Below are positions 58,301-64,000 of a DNA stretch of 64,000 nt, in pieces; within the stretch, counting starts at the first letter, position 1, and each line of letters begins with the position of its first letter. Below the pieces are notes generated by a model, which made no database searches, was not told the origin of the DNA, and saw nothing but the letters and a program-made list of their open reading frames with translations. The stretch covers positions 310,001-374,000 of the forward strand of contig NC_083376.1 in NCBI RefSeq assembly GCF_029542785.1. Reading direction: 5' to 3'. The position numbers and the translations under genes were made by a program. Origin of the DNA: Malassezia japonica (lineage: Eukaryota > Basidiomycota > Malasseziomycetes > Malasseziales > Malasseziaceae).

Positions 58301-60901
58301 CTTGCGGCGCTGGTCCTGAAGCGCGTTCTTGGATGTCTCGCGCGCCTTGGCACCGAGCATACCCTCGAGCTCCGCATAGGTCGTCTCGGCAATGTTCCGC
58401 GCGTCGTCAATGGTAAACGGCCCTGCGGGCAGCTCGGGCACCTTGGCCTTGGCGAGCTTCCCGTCGCGCACAAATATCTTGAGCAGCGTCTGGCAGTCGT
58501 GCTGCATGCGCTGCAGCATCACGGTCATCTCCGCATACGTCGTCGGCATCGTCGCGTCCAGCAGCGCAAGGAGCGTCGCGTGGACTTGGGCGACGTCCGC
58601 GTGTTCCTCGAGGAACTGCGCGGGGTGCTCGACGAGCTCTGCCCAGCGCTGCGTCACGACCGATGCCAGGCACTTTTGCAGCGCGGACGTCGACGCGAGA
58701 TAGGTCTGCAGCAACGCACACGCCTCGTGCTCGGCCGGCGCAAGGCGCGCCAGCACCTCGCCGAGCGCCGTCGCGGCGCCGAGGCGGCCGCGGATCACCG
58801 TGTCGATCCCGACAAGCGTCAGGTCCTGCGAGAGGATGCCCTTGTCGATATCGTGCTCGATGCGCATGCCGGCCGTCGTGCGTGCCGGGACGTAAAAGAG
58901 CTTGTAGTCAATCGGCTCGCCGATCGGCATCATGACGATCTTGAAGAGCGTCGGGATGTAAGGCAAGACGCACTCGGCAAAGCGCGCAGGGCGAGCTGCG
59001 AGCACCGCAAGCACCTGCTCCCAGACGCGGCCGGTCGCCTCGCGAATCGGCACGCGCTCCTCGACAATCATGTTTTGGAAGAGGAGGCGCACGAGCACTT
59101 CGTCAACCCATGCATGGTCCATAGCGTCCGCCTGCAAAAAGGCCTGCATGCAGTTGAGCACCGACAAGCGGACGCTGGTGATGGTGTGCCGGAAAAAGAT
59201 ATAGAGTCGGGGAATCAAGGCAGAGAGCGCCTGGTCGCCCGTGCGCGCCTGCATCAGCTCCATTACGCGTGCGTAGCCAAAGAGCGACGCAAGGAGGTCC
59301 ATCACGCCGCCGGTGCTGCTCGAAAGGTCGTCCTTCATGTCGCTGATGCACGCCCAGAGCTGGTCGAGCAAGGCAGGCACGTGGTCGAGGTGCTGCTCGA
59401 CGAGCTCCTGCGTCACCGGCAAGAGCGTCGCCGCAGCGACCGCGCGCACGTCGTCGTCGTCGTCACGCAGGCCAAGCATCGCTACGTCGACCACATCGGT
59501 GAGCATATCGCTGCCGAGCTTGTCGGCGTCGCCCCGCAGGAGGTCGTGGCGAACCGCGACCTCGTACTTGAGGCCAAGCAGCCCTGCATGGCGCACTTCC
59601 CACACATAGTCCGAGCGCCGCCCGTCGCGCGGGACGTCGTCCTTCTTGATCGCGTCCTGCCGGATCATTTCGAGGAGGACCTGGTGCGTCTGGCGTACCA
59701 GGTCGCCGCTCATATGAGGCAGGAGCTGCGCCAGCGTCTGCGACGCCGTCTCGCGCACCGGCGCAACGACCTGGTCAAAGACAAAGTCGCCCAGGCGGTC
59801 GAGCGCAAAGACGCACAGCAGGCGCACCGCGAGATCTTCGGCCCACTGTACGTGCCGCGCCTCGTTGGTGGCGCGCGCCACGCCGAGGCGTTTCCCGCCG
59901 CCGGTGCCCTGGGTGCGGAAGAGCTCGCGAAGGCCGAGCGCGGCGCCATGCCGCGACTCCCACGTCGGCGAAAAGAGCTCCATGCTGAGCAGCTCGGCGA
60001 GCGGCTGAAAAGGCCAGTCGCCCGCCTGCGCCTGCAGCGAGGTGGCAGCGCTTGTGGTGATGCTGCCCATCGGCAGGGCCGGCTTGGACCCTTCACCCTC
60101 GAGCTTGATTCGCTTTTCCTTCTCCTGTGGAGCGATCGGCGGCGCGGCGGTGCCGCGTGCATTGCTGCTCAGCTTTGCCTCGTTCTTTCGCTTGCGTTTG
60201 AGCTGGTTGCGCTCGCGCGCGCTAAGCGTGCGCTCCTCCTCTGCCGGGGGTTCCGGCGTCGGGGGCTCCTTGACTTCGGTCTTGCCCTTTTCCTGCTTCA
60301 GCTGGAGCTCGGCGTCCATGTCGACGCCGACGTCGATATCTTCTCCACCAAACCCGAGGCCGAGCTTGCCGAGGAGGTCCTTCTTGGCGTGCTGCAGGCG
60401 CTCGCGAGAGAGGAGTTCCGGGACGTCGTACTCCTTCCCTGCCGACGCCAGGAGCTTGGTGCCGGCGGTGAGCAGCGTCTGTAGCGAAAAGTCGGCAAAC
60501 GTCAACGTCGGCGGCAGCGGCTCGGCGTCGGCAGCGGCTCCCTCTGTCTCGTCTGGGTCCCAGACGCCCGCGGCGAGGCAGATATGGTACAAGGCCTGTG
60601 CGGCCGCGTTGCGTGTTTCCCACGACTTGGAGAGGAGCAGCGGCACGACGCGCGCCAGGAGCGACGTCACTTCGCCCCACTCGCCCTCGACGCCACGGTA
60701 GGTCGTGGCGAGCGCCGCGCCGCCCGCCACCGGGGCCGGCGCCTCGTCGCCATCTGTCTTGGTATCGGCAGTGCTTGCACCACGCACACGCAGCGCCGCA
60801 ATCTGCCCTAGCTGCACTGCGGCTGTCGACCGGATCGACTGGGAGGACCCAATGTCCAGCAGCGAGACGAGCCGGTCGAGCCGCGTACCGGGAGAACCCA
60901 T
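55385..60901 (-). CDS. MOT1: TBP-associated Swi2/Snf2 ATPase Mot1 (BTAF1)
   Basis: The largest gene here: 1838 residues, intronless. The N-terminal two thirds are HEAT repeats that grip TBP, opening with TRLDRLVSLLDIGSSQSIRSTAAVQLGQIA. The Snf2 ATPase begins near 1250: motif I DDMGLGKTLQ at about 1278, the family-specific DEGH box (YCILDEGHVICS), and the C-terminal helicase lobe with LRLDGSV, TTSVGGLGLTLTGADTVIF and MDRAHRLGQKKVVNVYRLITR. It removes TBP from DNA using ATP. The ATG at 60901 is used because the extension starts at TTG. A TATA-like box lies 140 bp upstream. Confidence 0.97.
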   Translation of the reverse strand: MGSPGTRLDRLVSLLDIGSSQSIRSTAAVQLGQIAALRVRGASTADTKTDGDEAPAPVAGGAALATTYRGVEGEWGEVTSLLARVVPLLLSKSWETRNAAAQALYHICLAAGVWDPDETEGAAADAEPLPPTLTFADFSLQTLLTAGTKLLASAGKEYDVPELLSRERLQHAKKDLLGKLGLGFGGEDIDVGVDMDAELQLKQEKGKTEVKEPPTPEPPAEEERTLSARERNQLKRKRKNEAKLSSNARGTAAPPIAPQEKEKRIKLEGEGSKPALPMGSITTSAATSLQAQAGDWPFQPLAELLSMELFSPTWESRHGAALGLRELFRTQGTGGGKRLGVARATNEARHVQWAEDLAVRLLCVFALDRLGDFVFDQVVAPVRETASQTLAQLLPHMSGDLVRQTHQVLLEMIRQDAIKKDDVPRDGRRSDYVWEVRHAGLLGLKYEVAVRHDLLRGDADKLGSDMLTDVVDVAMLGLRDDDDDVRAVAAATLLPVTQELVEQHLDHVPALLDQLWACISDMKDDLSSSTGGVMDLLASLFGYARVMELMQARTGDQALSALIPRLYIFFRHTITSVRLSVLNCMQAFLQADAMDHAWVDEVLVRLLFQNMIVEERVPIREATGRVWEQVLAVLAARPARFAECVLPYIPTLFKIVMMPIGEPIDYKLFYVPARTTAGMRIEHDIDKGILSQDLTLVGIDTVIRGRLGAATALGEVLARLAPAEHEACALLQTYLASTSALQKCLASVVTQRWAELVEHPAQFLEEHADVAQVHATLLALLDATMPTTYAEMTVMLQRMQHDCQTLLKIFVRDGKLAKAKVPELPAGPFTIDDARNIAETTYAELEGMLGAKARETSKNALQDQRRKILTGVERYQTTKETEDILVLSAVATAVIAWEVLPAKLNPVIRSIMNSVKFEENIDLQARSAAAVANFLALCSRPEARANPSAKIIKNLCAFVCQDTSNTAVFSTAKGQNERIYTLATLDATRKPPAKGKYADLTPAEDPALQCGRLIRRGANAALQNICTKFGAALWTDVPALWDCSARPLLDTFADGTQPDLGASDELGQGVLDACSILEAVVPHVDASLANDLAPLLDTLVRVSQSPIAVVRAAGARCYSVLTRCLTDLSMHALVEQIVPLLGDAAHLVHRQGAIEVISHTVRALDDRLLPYVIFLVVPVLGRMSDSDEDVRLLATNTFAELVKLVPLINGLPDPPGFPPALLERRQAEQEFLTQLLDGSKVQPYQIPVKMNAELRKYQLEGVSWMAFLAKYQLHGILCDDMGLGKTLQSITLLSCKHFERDERWKATQSPDSAPIPSLIVCPPTLTGHWVHEIKQYSPNLRPMLYAGHPAERARLQKEIPGHDAVIMSYDVVRNDIAALAPLSWHYCILDEGHVICSAKTKTTKAVKQIRAQHRMILSGTPIQNNVLELWSLFDFLMPGFLGTDHAFHERFAKPVLACRNGKPSASEQEAATLALEALHKQIVPFLLRRLKEDVLDDLPPKIIQDVECDLGDIQKELYDDFVKSQARQTVEDALAEPEEDSSESTPKQHVFQTLQYLRKLANHPSLVLNPANPAQQKILQTVEKQRGTLQGLANAPKLQALRQLLLDCGIGQEQNPAGDAMLAAACTEAAAVSQHRVLIFCQMKQMLDVIEKDLLQSLMPSVTYLRLDGSVGTEKRHGIVQTFNADPSIDVLLLTTSVGGLGLTLTGADTVIFVEHDWNPMKDLQAMDRAHRLGQKKVVNVYRLITRNTLEAKIMGLQQFKMNVANSVVTQQNKGMEMMGTDQILDLFDSDSAPPPPSANTPPRGKPKGISQKALLASLEQMPDAEENEYASLSNWQP

Positions 60902-61040
60902 GGTGTGTGCGCCACTATCTAGCAAGTGGTCTGGCGCACAACGTCAACTTGGTGCGGGCACAATCCGCAAGATGTGTGCTCCGATCGGCGCACCCCGCTG
61001 GTCCTTCGCACGGCGGCCCTTTTCTGCTCCAGGGGGGGCA

Positions 61041-61049
61041 CTTTATATA
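61041..61049 (-). promoter_or_regulatory. TATA box upstream of MOT1
   Basis: TATATAAAG reads on the minus strand, 140 bp before the MOT1 ATG. Confidence 0.5.
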
Positions 61050-61263
61050 TCGGGCGCGACGCGCCGGCAAATCCACGTAATTCCCCAAACGCCCCGCCAC
61101 GCGTGGCCGCAGGGGCCAACGCGGCGGCCGCCGCGGACCGCGGCGGGTGTGGGGGCGTTCGGCGTGGATCGTGCGGGTGGCGCGGCGCGTGTCCCTGGCC
61201 GGCGCTTGCGACCAGATGTAACGTAGCGTACCATAGCAAACGCCGTGCGTACAGAAAGCGGGC

Positions 61264-61327
61264 GCTAGTCCGTACCGCGGCTAGTCCGTGCTGCGGCTAG
61301 TCCGTGCCGCGGCTAGTCCGTGCGCTC
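61264..61327 (+). repeat. Tandem 16-bp repeat, four copies
   Basis: Units of the form GCTAGTCCGTGCCGCG start at 61264, 61280, 61296 and 61312. The first three differ by single bases and the last is degenerate at its end. The array lies downstream of SKP1. Confidence 0.85.
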
Positions 61328-61413
61328 GTCCCGCGCTGTCCCGCGTTGCCACCCTTGAAGCGAATTGAACTACTGATCGTCGGGCAGTGCAGTGCACTGC
61401 ACTATAAACAAAT

Positions 61414-61934
61414 CTAACGGTCCTCTGCCCATTCCTGTGTGAGACGTGTGACGTACGTTTTCGCGGCGGATCTGCGCCTCCTCCTCCGGCGTAAAGTCGT
61501 TGTGAATATTGAACAGCTTGCGGATCTCTTCCGGCTGCTTGCCCTTGATCATGTTCGCCCTGCATTAGCTTGGATACGTACACAGTTTTGCAGCCCACGT
61601 CGAGCAGGCTCTTGATGTCCAGGTAGTTGGCCGCGAGGATAATTTCAAAGAGCATCTCTTGGTCGACCTGGATGAACTTGGCGTCCCACTCCGAGATGTC
61701 TGTCGCGCGGCGGCGCATCTCGTCCGCGTCGTCGCCGGTCGTGGGCAGGTCGTTGCGGTGGTGGCTGCAGTACTCGAGCACCTTGGCGAGCACGCTCGAC
61801 GAGACGTTCGGCAGCGGGATCGGCTGGTCCGTCTCGCCAATGTCCTCAATCATCTGCTTGATGAGCACCGACCGCTCCGCAATGTCGCGGTCGACGGTAA
61901 AGTGCTCGTTATCCGAGGTCGTCAGCAGCACCAT
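61414..61934 (-). CDS. SKP1: SCF ubiquitin ligase adaptor Skp1
   Basis: Exons 61934-61582, 61559-61457 and 61434-61414 encode 158 residues; both introns are 22 nt. Spliced, it has the BTB/POZ-like fold from [22 protein letters not shown] and the Skp1 dimerisation/F-box-binding end [49 protein letters not shown] (shown in pieces as read across exons). The last exon has only 21 nt. The length and C-terminus match Skp1 closely. It bridges cullin and F-box proteins. It shares a 70-bp promoter containing CACGTG with the mitoribosomal gene. Confidence 0.96.
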
Positions 61935-61961
61935 TGTGGTACGAGCGGCGCGACGGGGAGT

Positions 61962-61967
61962 CACGTG
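61962..61967. promoter_or_regulatory. CACGTG in the SKP1/uL2m divergent promoter
   Basis: It lies 27 bp from the SKP1 ATG and 37 bp from the opposite ATG, in a 70-bp gap. Confidence 0.45.
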
Positions 61968-62004
61968 ATGAGACGAAGAAGCGCGAAAGGCTCCTCCGCT
62001 CGTC

Positions 62005-63273
62005 ATGGCGTCTAGTTGGAGGAGTGCGCTGCATGCGCTGCGTGCGGTGCGGCCGCAGGCGCGCCCGTACTCGTCCTCGCCGCGCGCTTTTGCGCCGGTG
62101 CGGGTAGGCTCTGCGGCGCCGGTGGCGGTCGGCGTCGCCGCGCCGCCGCCGGCCGCGACGCCGGCCGGCCCCTTCCGCCGCGAGCGCCGCGCAGCGCAAA
62201 AGCGCCAGCGCAAGATGGCCAAGAAGCGCAAGGAGAGCGAGTCAATTGCTGTGCGCCTCGGTGTCACCGAAAAGAAGGTCGCGCCGCTCGTGCGGACAGA
62301 CCACCAGTTCAAGACCTTTAAGCCGATTACCCCGTCGATCCGCTGGGTCCGGCACCCGCTCCAGGGCGATCTGCACCGCGGCCGCCCGGTGCGTGAGCTG
62401 ACGCAGGCCAAGCGCAGCACGGGCGGCCGCAACCACCATGGCCACATCACGGTGCGTGGCCGCGGCGGTGGCCACCGTCGCCGCCTGCGTCTCGTCGACT
62501 TTTACCGCTGGGAGTCGGGCGAGCAAAAGGTCGTGCGCCTCGAGTACGACCCCAACCGCAGCGCGCACCTCGCGCTGATCGAGCATACCGAGTCTGGGCG
62601 CCAGAGCTACATCCTCGCGCCGGACGAGCTGTCGGTGGGCGACACGGTGCAGAGCTACCGCACGATGCAGGCCGGCGGCCCCTCGTCCAGCTCGAGCCTG
62701 GACCTGGGTATTTTTCGTACGCACGCGATCCGCCCCGGAAACGTGCTGCCGCTGCGTCTGATTCCCATCGGCACGACGATCCACGCCATCTCGCTGCTGC
62801 CCCTCGGCCCCGCCAAGATGGTGCGCGCGGCCGGCACGCACGGCCAGCTCGTCGCCTTTTCGTCGTACCGCAAAAAGGCGGACGATGCGCTGGTCGAGGA
62901 CGTGTCGCCGAACGCCATCGGCACGCACGCGCAGGTGCGCCTGTCGAGCGGCGAGGTACGCCTCGTGCCGGTCGACTGCTGTGCGACGATCGGGGTGGTG
63001 GGCAACAAGGACCACCAGCACCGCCGCCTCGGCAAGGCTGGCCGCTCGCGCTGGCTCGGCCGCCGCCCCAAGGTGCGCGGTACGGCGATGAACGCGGTCG
63101 ACCACCCCCACGGTGGTGGCCGCGGCAAGTCCAAGTCGAACAAGGTCCCCCGCTCGATCTACGGCTACCCCAAGAAGTTCCAGCGCACGCGCAAGCCCGG
63201 CACGCGCGGCGGCAACCGCATGGTGCTCCGCGAGCGCCCGCGCCGCAACGGCAAGCGTGCTGGCAAGGCCTAA
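62005..63273 (+). CDS. RML2: Mitochondrial large ribosomal subunit protein uL2m
   Basis: A 422-residue, intronless L2-family protein. An Arg/Ser/Ala-rich presequence (about 1-55) precedes the L2 RNA-binding domain ([20 protein letters not shown]) and the C-terminal domain with [21 protein letters not shown] and [19 protein letters not shown]. That last loop contains the conserved peptidyl-transferase-centre histidine. It differs from cytosolic L8/uL2 by the presequence and bacterial-like loops. It is convergent with mS38 across a 19-bp gap. Confidence 0.95.
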   Translation: MASSWRSALHALRAVRPQARPYSSSPRAFAPVRVGSAAPVAVGVAAPPPAATPAGPFRRERRAAQKRQRKMAKKRKESESIAVRLGVTEKKVAPLVRTDHQFKTFKPITPSIRWVRHPLQGDLHRGRPVRELTQAKRSTGGRNHHGHITVRGRGGGHRRRLRLVDFYRWESGEQKVVRLEYDPNRSAHLALIEHTESGRQSYILAPDELSVGDTVQSYRTMQAGGPSSSSSLDLGIFRTHAIRPGNVLPLRLIPIGTTIHAISLLPLGPAKMVRAAGTHGQLVAFSSYRKKADDALVEDVSPNAIGTHAQVRLSSGEVRLVPVDCCATIGVVGNKDHQHRRLGKAGRSRWLGRRPKVRGTAMNAVDHPHGGGRGKSKSNKVPRSIYGYPKKFQRTRKPGTRGGNRMVLRERPRRNGKRAGKA

Positions 63274-63292
63274 ATAGCTGTTGGTATCTACG

Positions 63293-64000
63293 CTACTTCT
63301 TGAGGCGCTGGCGCTCCGCGCGCTGCGCCTTGCGCAGCTTCTTGTACTTGTGCTTGTTCATCTTTTTCCTGCGCTTCCTGCGCACACTGTCGAGGTGCAC
63401 AGGCGCAGCAGGCTTGGGCGCGTCGCCTTGCATCTGCTCCAGCACGGCGTTCCACTCGCGCTGCGCCTGGACCTGCGTCTGGACGAGGCCGTGGGACAGC
63501 CAGAGGTGCGCATCTTGGTCCGCGTGCTCCTCGTTCAGCGCGGGCTCCATGGCAAACGCCTTGGGCGTGCGCGCGGCCGACGGAGGCACGTAGGGCTCGG
63601 TATGCGCGCCGAGGTGCGTCGCCACGCCGCGGCCCCACTCTTTTTGCGAGCCGCTGGGCTCGCCGAGCACCACGAGCTCGGCTTCGTGGCCGAGGCGCTC
63701 GGCACGCGCGACGTCCTCGCCGCGCTCGAGCGCGTTGGCAATCGCCTCTTCGCGCGCGTCTTCGTCGCGCTCTCGTCGCTCGATGCGCTTCGACTCGGCG
63801 TGGACGACCGGCGATGCGGGCGGCGTCGCGCGGCGCATGCCCCTGCGCATGCGCTTCGTACGCGGCGCCACGTCCAGCTGGCTCAGGCGGTCGAGCATCT
63901 CGCCAAACGTGGCGCTGTCCACGCCGCGCGTCCGGCGCCGCCAGTGCCCTTCCGGCGCCTCTTCAAACTCGGACAAGAGCATGTCCGGCTGGATCAGGCG
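63293..64000 (-). CDS. Mitochondrial small ribosomal subunit protein mS38 (Cox24/AURKAIP1 type), 5' end cut
   Basis: The reading frame is open to the window edge, so the start probably lies outside; an internal ATG at 63982 gives 229 residues. The diagnostic part is the C-terminal basic block SVRRKRRKKMNKHKYKKLRK, the DUF1713/mS38 motif shared by yeast Cox24 and human AURKAIP1. The preceding 180 residues are acidic and basic low-complexity sequence without a recognisable fold. mS38 binds the small mitoribosome near the decoding region. A uL2m-mS38 convergent pair places two mitoribosomal genes side by side. Confidence 0.82.
   Translation of the reverse strand, partial: RLIQPDMLLSEFEEAPEGHWRRRTRGVDSATFGEMLDRLSQLDVAPRTKRMRRGMRRATPPASPVVHAESKRIERRERDEDAREEAIANALERGEDVARAERLGHEAELVVLGEPSGSQKEWGRGVATHLGAHTEPYVPPSAARTPKAFAMEPALNEEHADQDAHLWLSHGLVQTQVQAQREWNAVLEQMQGDAPKPAAPVHLDSVRRKRRKKMNKHKYKKLRKAQRAERQRLKK

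Larger units (their letters stand above)
60902..61413. other. MOT1 promoter / SKP1 3' region
   Basis: 512 bp with no supported gene. It holds a MOT1 TATA-like box at 61041-61049, a G run, several GCG-rich stretches and a four-copy 16-bp repeat at 61264-61327. Confidence 0.6.

Noticed and set aside
57455..60484. A 1009-codon open frame on the plus strand opposite MOT1
   Set aside because: It is in codon register with MOT1 and stays open because TTA, CTA and TCA codons are rare in this GC-rich gene. The translation is Arg/Leu/Val-rich with no recognisable domain.

Overview
The window looks like nuclear DNA of a basidiomycete yeast of the genus Malassezia (Ustilaginomycotina). Evidence: a tandem block of secreted LIP-family lipases (secretory lipase family, PF03583), which is typical of these lipid-dependent skin yeasts; GC-rich and very compact gene packing; and many tiny spliceosomal introns, most often exactly 22 nt. 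I infer the genus, not the species. I found 38 protein genes, two of them cut by the window edges. I saw no tRNA, rRNA, transposon or CRISPR array.

Layout. 1-8349: four same-strand secreted lipases, the first two a recent tandem duplication (about 90% protein identity) that includes the 3' flank. 8845-13153: a CYSTM small membrane protein, a membrane-anchored thioredoxin-fold protein without its CxxC, the arginine-pathway enzyme Arg7/ArgJ and a ZIP zinc transporter. 13712-31080: RNA and protein housekeeping (Cwf19, RPS4, a Caj1-type J-protein, a TFIIIC subunit, a UBL-BAG co-chaperone, a TPT-family transporter, a PPR-like protein, the Dbp4 helicase, the GTP/GDP carrier, a MATE transporter and a cyclin). 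31146-44883: a DNAJC9-type J-protein, a GPI-like surface protein, a six-exon unknown membrane protein, Aha1, the proteasome lid subunits Rpn6 and Rpn7 head to head, auxilin, Hse1 (with an apparent frameshift) and the queuosine salvage enzyme. 44926-64000: mL59, Pan2, Paf1, a CCCH-Smr protein, Tim44, CIA30, Mot1, Skp1, uL2m and mS38.

Genes encoded across introns were rebuilt by hand from GT...AG pairs, branch sites and frame continuity. None has been checked against transcripts. Thirteen introns are exactly 22 nt with the same internal spacing: donor at 1-6, branch adenine at 17, AG at 21-22.

Three genome-scale patterns stand out. (1) Six of the twelve convergent gene pairs have stop codons that abut with 0 or 1 base between them. 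(2) Divergent start codons are often only 42-97 bp apart. (3) The palindrome CACGTG recurs in these short promoters. Together they describe an extremely compressed genome with shared promoters and necessarily overlapping 3' transcripts. The most unusual single genes are the thioredoxin-fold protein lacking its redox cysteines and the broken-looking HSE1.
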